Of a stretch of DNA of 12,506 nucleotides, positions 8,201 through 12,506 are shown in pieces; positions within the stretch are counted from its first letter, which is position 1, and each line of letters begins with the position of its first letter. The translations under genes and the position numbers were made by a program. The stretch comes from Coraliomargarita sp. CAG:312. Lineage in GTDB: Bacteria; Verrucomicrobiota; Verrucomicrobiia; Opitutales; Intestinicryptomonadaceae. Below the pieces are notes generated by a model. It was not told where the DNA came from, made no database searches, and worked only from the letters and a program-made list of their open reading frames with translations. Where the stretch lies: positions 8,877 to 21,382 of the forward strand of contig FR901636.1 of NCBI GenBank assembly GCA_000438015.1, read 5' to 3'.

Positions 8201-9022
8201 GTTTGAAACGAGCAGCTCGGTCACCAACGAGCCGTCGCGGTAATTGTTTTTCAAGGTTGCCTTGTTAAACACGTCGCGCAGGGCAATATCCGGCTGCCAC
8301 ATTAAAGTGACGTCGCGGAATATTCCGGCCAGGCGCCAAAAGTCCTGGTCCTCAAAGTACGAACCGTCGCTGTATTTGTAAACCTCGACAGCCACAGTGT
8401 TTTTGCCCAAAGCCAAATATTGCGTTATGTCGAACGTCGCGGGAGTGCGGCTATCCTGCGAATATCCGACTTTCTTTCCGTTTACCCACAAGTAGAAAGC
8501 GCTGCTTACCCCGTCGAATTTCAAGAATACTCTCCCGCCTTTCCAATCCGCAGGAAGTTCGAACGAGCGTCGGTACGACCCAACGGGATTTCGGAAATCT
8601 TCGGCGTGGGTAGTATAGGAAGCGTCGGGTTCGCCCATCACAAAGGGCTTGTTCATTTTGAAAGGATAAATGATATTTGTGTAATTGGCGACTCCGTGCC
8701 CGTGCATTTCCCAGTTTGACGGAACTGGAATAGAGCCCCATGCAGAGTCGTCAAAATCTGGGCGATGAAAATCCTTTGGGCGCGCGTCAGGATTTCCCGA
8801 AAATCTGAACTTCCAATCCCCGTTTAGCGACGCCTCAAAGGGTGTTTTGCCCTCGGCAAGCGCGGCTTCGGCGGTCGGATAAAATTTCATTGTTGCGCTT
8901 GCCGGCTCTTTATTGATTCTAAAAACCGATTCGTTCTGCCAATCCTCGGAGGCAGAAAGGGAGAACGACGCAAAGGCCGCAATAAACGCGGCGGCGCTTT
9001 TTATAAACGTATGTAATTTCAT
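5216..9022 (-). CDS. lacZ: Secreted GH2 beta-galactosidase with a LamG-like insert
   Basis: Hydrolyses terminal beta-galactosides. The 1268 residues are about 240 longer than E. coli LacZ. Order: signal peptide (1-24, cleavage near SLSA/SE), N-terminal jelly roll (about 60-245), Ig-like domain, TIM barrel, then the C-terminal beta-sandwich with LWRPQTNND and the closing MGVGG motif. In the barrel, DEANIEMH holds the metal ligands E440 and H442, SLGNE holds the acid/base E485, and ILCEYSHAMGN holds the nucleophile E554. Between IWDWKDQ (about 586) and YGGDFGDFPND (about 822), where E. coli LacZ has about 15 residues, there are over 200. These include the LamG-like motif GEMALYLDGKRIAS. A TTG 36 bp upstream keeps the frame open, but the ATG at 9022 gives a clean signal peptide and is preferred. 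It is probably periplasmic or surface-exposed and is cotranscribed with nth and miaA. Confidence 0.93.
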   Translation of the reverse strand: MKLHTFIKSAAAFIAAFASFSLSASEDWQNESVFRINKEPASATMKFYPTAEAALAEGKTPFEASLNGDWKFRFSGNPDARPKDFHRPDFDDSAWGSIPVPSNWEMHGHGVANYTNIIYPFKMNKPFVMGEPDASYTTHAEDFRNPVGSYRRSFELPADWKGGRVFLKFDGVSSAFYLWVNGKKVGYSQDSRTPATFDITQYLALGKNTVAVEVYKYSDGSYFEDQDFWRLAGIFRDVTLMWQPDIALRDVFNKATLKNNYRDGSLVTELLVSNPTGIRRGFKLSGRLYDSSNRLISDADFGSEIDPKSSMLCRWNFPTIQNVKAWSAEDPNLYKLLVEFETAGAEKIYTVFNVGFRSVEKKDGQVLVNGKPVLFKGVDRHEHSPELAQAITPDVAKADILAMKKYNINSIRTSHYPNHPSFYDLCDKLGMYVIDEANIEMHELYTNKDGPIGKGWEAATLDRVKNMVERDKNHPCVVFWSLGNETMDCKAFEDAAAWVKKRDASRLVHYDRNLPPTYADIYSEMYITPEDIVKFLRKEDKLEPSERHPVILCEYSHAMGNSSGVLKNYWDLVRKEPRFQGGFIWDWKDQGIYKNAEPIVRVKDSANTKRSICVFPDSRTKRVMERAGAVAVPGLFERPAGAFTVALKLNSQGFEPKVDYDEGPAKISKQPHPVRFAPTEILAEQKGVFVLMFVDKRKTLSFSVWNGSAWDILEAPADFKKTAEIAASAGNGEMALYLDGKRIASKEISKDISFFGTNPLMITPRNKESKDSVLGAVEKFRVVDAVLDRDFFTAEPDGARTLSNIDFADFRQVPSNKRYFAYGGDFGDFPNDGSFCMNGLVMADIFPSPQVWEVKKTHQNIHSKLVSFESGIAQVDIFNENFFTDLGNISASWTVTRDGREIEDGDFDLAPVQPQSTARAIIDLSDVDMSEDGEYFLRLSYKTKSATSNAVPAGYEVAWEQFPLGGKYRQFSARNEEGKLSVENSSDFLTVVGDDFKAVFNKRNGWLSSYDFAGKKLITGEMRLSLWRPQTNNDMGAKLAEKLAVWRTAAERMRLVRFDSRQQTDGGWSFVRIESRYAIPAKDSSATFSYDIYPDGTIYVNGEIAVAKGLPMLPRMGMQFAVNKNLNTRFWYGKGPYENYVDRDQGTWVGNFKDSVSSAFHKYSDPQEASNVAEVRHATLLGSGVGAMLNIYSQGGFFELSTYPCLIEDIEQALHPTQLPERDFNIVSVSAMNMGVGGVNSWGAIPYEDAQIKSGKTYKISFAIKGRD

Positions 9023-9062
9023 AAGCGCGTTTATATTTCCGAAAAACCCGTCTTTCAAGAAT

Positions 9063-9076
9063 AATTTGCAATTTGC
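9063..9076. repeat. 7-bp tandem repeat upstream of lacZ
   Basis: AATTTGC occurs twice in tandem (9063-9069, 9070-9076), 41 bp before the lacZ ATG, and the second copy runs into the palindrome GCCCGGGC. It could be part of an operator. Too short to be sure it is not chance. Confidence 0.4.
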
Positions 9077-9091
9077 CCGGGCGCCGCGGGA

Positions 9092-9116
9092 ATAGGCTCT
9101 GGAGGCGGAAGCCTAT
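9092..9116 (-). repeat. Hairpin in the lacZ leader
   Basis: ATAGGCT (9092-9098) pairs with AGCCTAT (9110-9116) across an 11-nt purine-rich loop. It lies about 70 bp upstream of the lacZ ATG, so it could be an RNA hairpin in the leader or a DNA operator. There is no T-run, so it is not a classical attenuator. Confidence 0.35.
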
Positions 9117-9280
9117 GCGCTGCGCCAAGCCGCGCATTGATTTCAGGGCGGCGGCAGCGACCTTCCCGGATATTCTTATTCCAAAATGTCGGCATATTGT
9201 TAAAACGCCAATTTCGACCTATTCTCAAGGCATTCTGATACTCGGCGCAAAAAAAGAATATGAAAAAATAAAAATTTTTC

Positions 9281-9308
9281 TTGCAAGGGCTAGAAAAACA
9301 CCTACTGT
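9281..9308 (+). promoter_or_regulatory. Possible tRNA-Lys promoter
   Basis: TTGCAA (9281-9286), a 16-bp spacer and TACTGT (9303-9308), about 20 bp before the tRNA 5' end, which is a usual distance for a tRNA leader. The -10 match is weak. An A/T-rich stretch just upstream (about 9249-9280) could act as an UP element. Confidence 0.3.
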
Positions 9309-9328
9309 GCAAGCCTTAAATTTGTTAA

Positions 9329-9401
<73 letters not shown>

Positions 9402-9413
9402 CTTGGCTTAAAT

Positions 9414-9446
9414 AAAGGGTTTGCAAGCGCAAACCCTTTTGTTTTT
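9414..9446 (+). terminator. Rho-independent terminator of tRNA-Lys
   Basis: A perfect 11-bp stem AAAGGGTTTGC/GCAAACCCTTT (9414-9424, 9429-9439) with a 4-nt loop, followed by TGTTTTT. It begins 12 nt after the tRNA 3' end. With A-runs on the 5' side it could also work in the minus direction. Confidence 0.88.
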
Positions 9447-9503
9447 GCGGGTTTGCGGGCGGTTTCACTCTTTCTGTCTGTTGATTTTTGCCCCGCATTT
9501 GGA

Positions 9504-9517
9504 TGCATTTAAATGCA
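9504..9517. repeat. 14-bp palindrome TGCATTTAAATGCA
   Basis: A perfect palindrome, closely related to TGCATTAATGCA at 10012-10023. It lies about 100 bp 3' of the tRNA. It may be a protein-binding or recombination site; function unknown. Confidence 0.6.
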
Positions 9518-9531
9518 GGTGGATGCCGTGA

Positions 9532-9555
9532 AAATTTGGCTACAAATTTGGCTAC
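9532..9555. repeat. 12-bp perfect tandem repeat
   Basis: AAATTTGGCTAC occurs twice head to tail (9532-9543 and 9544-9555). The unit is a multiple of three, so it could be coding (VAK-F repeats on the minus strand) or could be repeated binding sites of an element next to the tRNA. Confidence 0.75.
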
Positions 9556-9616
9556 AAGATTTTCCATTTTACCCATTTTTTAGACCTTTTTTGCATGCTG
9601 TTTACTCCTGTTTTGT

Positions 9617-9646
9617 AAAAAAAAAGAGCCATTTTTTTGGCTCTTT
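9617..9646 (-). terminator. Rho-independent terminator downstream of the frameshifted small gene
   Basis: The 8-bp stem AAAGAGCC/GGCTCTTT (9623-9630, 9639-9646) with an 8-nt loop is followed on the minus strand by a run of nine T. It starts 28 bp after the stop of the small gene at 9675, which supports a real transcript there. The plus-strand direction has a weaker T-run. Confidence 0.75.
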
Positions 9647-9674
9647 CTTTGGTAATATCAATATAGTACAAAAA

Positions 9675-9904
9675 TTAAATCTCCTTTATTTTATAAGATT
9701 TTTGTTTTTTTATAGAGCCACAAGCATCGTCTTTGGCTATAAGCTTTTGGGCGTATACCCGGATTTTTTCAGCCGTTTGGGGTAGGGCATAAAAAATCAA
9801 TCTTACTTTCTTTTTTTCCGGCGGGAGTTTTTGCGTCCCGACCCCGCGCGCCTGCCCCCATGTCCGCATTTACATTGAGATGAACTCTGCTCTGGAACCT
9901 GCAT
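9675..9904 (-). pseudogene. Frameshifted small ribbon-helix-helix-like protein gene
   Basis: Two adjoining minus-strand frames make one coherent small protein if one base is added. The first frame from ATG 9904 gives MQVPEQ..., then CGHGGRRAGSGRK, a glycine/arginine-rich start like the GGxRxGAGRxK segment of many small phage and mobile-element proteins. The second frame continues with LPPEKKKVRLIFYALPQ and TAEKIRVYAQKLIAKDD, a strand followed by a helix as in ribbon-helix-helix DNA binders. The break lies in the five-A run at 9828-9832; a sixth A restores a 76-residue protein. A GGGAAG ribosome site lies before the ATG and a terminator follows the stop. It may be a decayed gene, a sequencing error in the homopolymer, or -1 frameshifting. 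The family match is from pattern memory, not a search. Confidence 0.5.
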
Positions 9905-9931
9905 TGTCTTTCTTCCCTGTTTTGCCAAGCC

Positions 9932-10058
9932 AACGCCAATTATCTGGCGTTCATGTGAGTTTTAATTTAATTTCTATTTTAAAATTTTGCTCAACTTCGG
10001 CTGCGAGCCGCTGCATTAATGCAAATGTTTTGCATTTTCGCCTGCCGAACGTTCGGCA
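9932..10058 (-). repeat. Cluster of four compact hairpins
   Basis: In minus-strand order: palindrome TGCCGAACGTTCGGCA (10058-10043), AATGCAAA-N3-TTTGCATT (10036-10018), CGGCT-N3-AGCCG (10010-9998) and AACGCCA-N6-TGGCGTT (9951-9932). A further palindrome, TGCATTAATGCA (10012-10023), overlaps the second. The four stems occupy about 127 bp between the 204-codon gene and the frameshifted gene. They could form a structured RNA, a folded single-strand recombination or replication site, or a set of operators. A minus-strand frame (10127-9951, 58 codons, no early ATG) also crosses most of this stretch. Confidence 0.6.
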
Positions 10059-10154
10059 TATAGAATCACAAGCTTTTTCGTCTTTATAAATCGCAAATTT
10101 TATTTTTTCCCAAAGTCTGCAGAATCTTTAAATACGAATAAACCGTTTTTTATT

Positions 10155-10769
10155 TTATTTTTTATTGATTACAAAAACTTTAGCTTTTCTCGACCAAATA
10201 ACAAACCCGCAAGCATTGTCAATGCGTTCCGAGCCGGAACTTTCGTCGCAATCGCTTAACGAAACTTCAATCGCCTTTGGCGCGTCAAATTTAACAATTG
10301 TTAACGGAAATTGAGGGCAGAATACTTGTCTGCGAGTTAGCTTTTCAGCAGTTTTGAACTCGTTAAAATTGCATTCGCAAACTTCTACTGTGTTTTCGCC
10401 GGCGCCGTCAAAATTAGAATAATAAACGCCGTCAATTTTAATAGAGCCTATGTTAGAGATTATTGTGAAAATCTTGACAACAGTACTTTTAAGAACCTTT
10501 GACAAAGCCTCGTCGCGAGCCTTAATTTCTAAGGACATCTTTTCTTCAAGCTCCGCGCGCGCGAAGTCCTTGACAACCTCGATATATTCTCCAAGCTTTC
10601 CCCCGCGCGAGGCGTCGTTGCCAAACGTTACATATCCTTTTGTAGCTGCATAACGAAAAAAATCCATGTCTTTTGACGACAACGTTTCTTTATAGCAGCT
10701 CCAAGACCCGTTTCCGGCAGCTTTATAGCGCCTAATTTTTTCACCTTTTTTATATATATTTTTTTTCAT
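10155..10769 (-). CDS. Unrecognised hypothetical protein (204 residues)
   Basis: I do not recognise this protein. It begins with a very basic stretch (MKKNIYKKGEKIRRYK). It then has a likely amphipathic helix rich in Glu/Lys (about 60-97), a hydrophobic strand-like segment (VVKIFTIISNIGSIKI, 97-112) and a mixed beta-like C-terminal half. Cysteines at 25, 131, 133, 151, 174 and 187 form no clear metal motif apart from CEC at 131-133. There is no signal peptide or clear membrane segment. Codon use is A/T-rich compared with the flanking conserved genes, and no Shine-Dalgarno site precedes the ATG; the upstream sequence is AT-rich. The length, sensible amino-acid composition and lack of a competing frame support a real gene. 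It is probably accessory and recently acquired. Confidence 0.65.
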   Translation of the reverse strand: MKKNIYKKGEKIRRYKAAGNGSWSCYKETLSSKDMDFFRYAATKGYVTFGNDASRGGKLGEYIEVVKDFARAELEEKMSLEIKARDEALSKVLKSTVVKIFTIISNIGSIKIDGVYYSNFDGAGENTVEVCECNFNEFKTAEKLTRRQVFCPQFPLTIVKFDAPKAIEVSLSDCDESSGSERIDNACGFVIWSRKAKVFVINKK

Positions 10770-11181
10770 TTTTTTAGCATTTCATCTGTCTCTCTTTGAA
10801 TTGGAAATAGCGCACTTGAATACGGCGGATTTTAAAATAATCTTTTACTTCTCTAAAAATCCTTATTAGACATTCAAGTATAGCTTACTTTAAACATTTC
10901 CATTATTTCTTTCATGCATCCTTATATATTGGCGACAAACTAGAGAATTTATTCAAAGAGCTTGTTTTAGTATATATGCCTTATTATTAGTTTTTAAACT
11001 ATAAAGGCTTCTTATGTTTTCAAATTCTTTTTGATCCATAAATAAAACGCATATATATGACCATACTCTAAGTATTACACGGTGCAGCTTTCATTTAAAC
11101 TTTTTCCTGGCAACTAGATATATTCAGTGCTTTTTGCTCCCGTCTTTTAGTTTCATCCCGGTATCTCAAATAGGCGCGTTT
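10770..11181. other. AT-rich spacer between recO and the hypothetical gene
   Basis: 412 bp, clearly richer in A/T than the flanking conserved genes, with no recognised gene. It holds several very short minus-strand frames: one of 28 codons at 11039-10953, one of 13 codons near 10925-10885 behind AAGGA, and a 28-codon in-frame continuation after the recO stop. ACTTGAAT near 10813 is inverted as ATTCAAGT near 10872. It may be the worn edge of an inserted element. No terminator for recO is visible. Confidence 0.5.
10953..11039 (-). CDS. Possible 28-residue peptide
   Basis: ATG at 11039 to TGA at 10953 gives MDQKEFENIRSLYSLK and twelve further residues ending KQAL. The composition is peptide-like, but there is no ribosome site and the region is AT-rich, so chance or a gene fragment is as likely. 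Listed because nothing else explains this stretch. Confidence 0.15.
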   Translation of the reverse strand: MDQKEFENIRSLYSLKTNNKAYILKQAL

Positions 11182-11787
11182 CTACAACATCAAATCCGTG
11201 TTTGCGCAAATCCAAACCCTAAGCTGTTCCAGCAAACCGTAAGCCCGCTGCCGCAATTCGCCCAACTCGGCAGGAGGCATTTTTAAGATATCGGAAAAAA
11301 TACGCTTTTTATCGCTGGCAAGCCCTGCATAAAAATCTTCGCGAACAGCATACCCTTCATCACGCGCCAGAAGATAAAGGAATTTTATTTCGACTATCGG
11401 CGGAGGCATTCCCACGGAAAGAGCGTCCAACGCCCTTTTCAGGCGGCGGGAAAATAATCCGCAATCCTCTATATGCCTGCCGTTCTTTGCCGTGCAGCCC
11501 GCCAGATTGGATGCGGCCTCAAATGTCTCGTACGACGCGGCAATTCCCTCCCTATGCCTTAATACTTCAAAATCGCGCATAAATTTTAGCGAGCCGGGGG
11601 TATCCGCACGCGCAAATGCCGAGATATCGTCGAATAAATCCGGAATTTGCGACGTTTTTTTTGCAGAAGTTTTTTTCATCATCTGCACAAACCCGCAATT
11701 TTCGGAAAACACGGTTATAAATACGGAACTTTCACCGCGTATTTCGCGGTCTATAACTGTGGCGCTTAGAATTTCGAAGTCTTGCAT
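11182..11787 (-). CDS. recO: DNA repair protein RecO
   Basis: Recombination mediator of the RecFOR pathway, which helps load RecA on SSB-covered single-stranded gaps. At 201 residues it is somewhat shorter than E. coli RecO (242). The N-terminal OB-fold is visible: ILSATVIDREIRGESS then VFITVFSENCGFVQMM (6-37), matching the usual pattern of a modification-tolerant strand, GE-S, and FT-x-x-x-G. A KKTSAKK basic loop follows (38-44). The helical C-terminal half contains EIKFLYLLARDEGY (133-146), equal to the family's F-x-L-x-LL-x-x-x-G segment. No zinc-finger cysteine set is seen. The frame is open 11 codons upstream, but the ATG at 11787 overlaps the DUF502 stop (TAATG), so coupled translation is likely and this start is chosen. 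Confidence 0.83.
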   Translation of the reverse strand: MQDFEILSATVIDREIRGESSVFITVFSENCGFVQMMKKTSAKKTSQIPDLFDDISAFARADTPGSLKFMRDFEVLRHREGIAASYETFEAASNLAGCTAKNGRHIEDCGLFSRRLKRALDALSVGMPPPIVEIKFLYLLARDEGYAVREDFYAGLASDKKRIFSDILKMPPAELGELRQRAYGLLEQLRVWICANTDLML

Positions 11788-12443
11788 TAGACGACTTTCC
11801 CGTCTTCGCCCGGCTTCCAAGCCGGAACAACAGCGCCGCCGGAAATAATAAGCTTCATCGCGTCGCCGACAGACATGTCTAAATACGTCAGCTGCTGTTT
11901 GGGAACCATAATCAGAAATCCGCTTGTGGGATTGGGAGTGGTGGGGACGAAGACATTTATTACAAATTCGCCCGTGCGGGACTGTATTTCTCCCTGCGCG
12001 CTGCTGGTGACAAACCCGACCGCGTAAACGCCCGCCCGCGGGAACTCCAACATAACCACGCTCTGGAAAACGGCCTTATTCTGCTTTGAGAAAGTGTCAA
12101 CAATTTGTTTTACCGTCCTATAAACAAGCCCTACCCCGGGAATTTTATTTATTATGGACTCGGAAAAACCTATGAGCATGCGCGCAAAAAGAAAGCGCGA
12201 CAATACGCCGAGAGTTGTAATTAGAAGCAAAACCACGAGAGTGGAAAGCGCGTCGAGCATAAATATTCCCATTGCGGAATGGGGAAGAGACCTGTCAAGG
12301 GCATTAAAGATTGGCGCAAATAGAAGCTGCGATACAGGAGTGCCGATATTGCGGACTAAAAATGCCAATAAAAATACCGTCACCGTAATGGGCAAGGCGA
12401 TAATCGCGCCGGTTAGAAGATAGTTTCCTAATTTTTTAAACAT
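11787..12443 (-). CDS. DUF502 family inner-membrane protein
   Basis: A 218-residue member of the DUF502 family. Two hydrophobic segments span the membrane (about 7-31 and 59-86). The family's signature follows: IPGVGLVYRTVKQIVDTF (101-118), then a soluble beta-rich domain with VVMLEFPRAGVYAVGFVT (129-146), NVFVPTTPNPTSGFL (163-177) and MSVGDAMKLIISGG (190-203). The ATG at 12443 overlaps by 8 bp the stop of a frame entering from the right edge, and the TAA overlaps recO. The biochemical role of DUF502 is not established, so the link with recO is positional only. Family assignment is very secure. Confidence 0.93.
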   Translation of the reverse strand: MFKKLGNYLLTGAIIALPITVTVFLLAFLVRNIGTPVSQLLFAPIFNALDRSLPHSAMGIFMLDALSTLVVLLLITTLGVLSRFLFARMLIGFSESIINKIPGVGLVYRTVKQIVDTFSKQNKAVFQSVVMLEFPRAGVYAVGFVTSSAQGEIQSRTGEFVINVFVPTTPNPTSGFLIMVPKQQLTYLDMSVGDAMKLIISGGAVVPAWKPGEDGKVV

Positions 12444-12506
12444 TGAATTTAAATATGGGTGTTTTGAATTTTTCTCTTAAAATATCCATTGCAAGCGCTT
12501 CTCCTT
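12436..12506 (-). CDS. Possible 3' end of an unidentified upstream gene
   Basis: A frame enters from the right edge and ends at TAA 12438-12436 with GEALAMDILREKFKTPIFKF-NV. It overlaps the DUF502 start by 8 bp (AATGTTTAA), as in the other coupled pairs here. It is too short to name. Alternatively, AAGGAG at the edge could serve the ATG at 12489, giving a 17-residue peptide. Confidence 0.35.
   Translation of the reverse strand, partial: GEALAMDILREKFKTPIFKFNV

Larger units (their letters stand above)
9023..9328. other. Divergent spacer between lacZ and tRNA-Lys
   Basis: 306 bp without a gene, holding the lacZ leader on the minus strand and the tRNA promoter on the plus strand. Seen on the lacZ side: a 7-bp tandem repeat, a GCCCGGGC palindrome (9075-9082) and a 7-bp hairpin (9092-9116). 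A faint minus-strand promoter match, TTGAGA-N17-TTTTAA, lies near 9210-9235. No riboswitch or leader peptide is recognised. Confidence 0.6.
9447..9674. other. Repeat-rich, gene-poor region 3' of tRNA-Lys
   Basis: No complete gene. It contains the palindrome TGCATTTAAATGCA (9504-9517), GGATGC on both sides of it, a 12-bp tandem repeat (9532-9555) and the terminator at 9617-9646. In the minus strand the tandem repeat reads as VAKFVAK in a frame starting at ATG 9576 that runs on into the tRNA. Such a tail would suit the last residues of a tyrosine recombinase, but no catalytic part is present. Confidence 0.5.

Noticed and set aside
9552..9671. A TTG-started 39-codon minus-strand frame behind a strong AAGGAG, 4 bp after the stop of the frameshifted gene
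   Set aside because: It reads straight through a perfect stem-loop with a nine-T tail, which is better explained as that gene's terminator. The AAGGAG falls in a lysine/glutamate-rich C-terminus and may be chance.
9513..9785. Plus-strand 90-codon frame rich in Phe and Leu
   Set aside because: The composition comes from T-rich DNA; it crosses the terminator at 9617-9646 and lies antisense to the small gene.
10043..10058. Palindrome TGCCGAACGTTCGGCA as an integron attC core
   Set aside because: The halves do not fit the RYYYAAC and GTTRRRY consensus, and no integron integrase or cassette array is present.

Overview
The window reads as bacterial chromosome from the PVC group, most likely a host-associated or fermentative member of Verrucomicrobiota. 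This is an inference from gene content: a secreted GH2 beta-galactosidase, two secreted BD-FAE-like esterases, an Nth whose C-terminus lacks the classical Cys spacing, and a DUF502-recO pair. No rRNA is present to prove it. Clear Shine-Dalgarno sites are scarce, and neighbouring genes often overlap or abut. GC is moderate across the conserved genes and drops visibly between about 9.5 and 11.2 kb.

Layout. Every protein gene is on the minus strand, so they are given here in transcription order, from high to low coordinates. At 12436-11182 the last codons of an unidentified upstream gene run into a DUF502 membrane protein, which overlaps recO (TAATG). An AT-rich, gene-poor accessory-looking stretch follows (about 11181-9402). 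It holds one unrecognised 204-codon gene, a cluster of compact hairpins, a frameshifted small gene of ribbon-helix-helix type, a strong terminator and short repeats. It ends at a tRNA-Lys(CTT) gene, the only plus-strand gene, with its own terminator.

The next block is lacZ-nth-miaA (9022-3690). The beta-galactosidase carries a signal peptide and a LamG-like insert inside its catalytic barrel. nth starts 6 bp after lacZ ends, and miaA starts inside the nth stop codon (ATGA). Two paralogous secreted alpha/beta hydrolases (3375-2470 and 2172-1252) come next, then a glyoxalase II-like metallo-hydrolase (1166-525). That gene ends 3 bp before the start of ribD, which runs off the left edge.

Functionally, the secreted beta-galactosidase and the two secreted esterases suit removal of galactose and acyl groups from plant or mucin glycans. 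They are mixed with housekeeping genes for DNA repair (nth, recO), tRNA modification (miaA) and riboflavin synthesis (ribD). The region most likely to hold something undescribed is the accessory stretch between tRNA-Lys and recO. It looks like the worn remains of a tRNA-targeting element, but no integrase or second attachment site is visible, so this stays a hypothesis.
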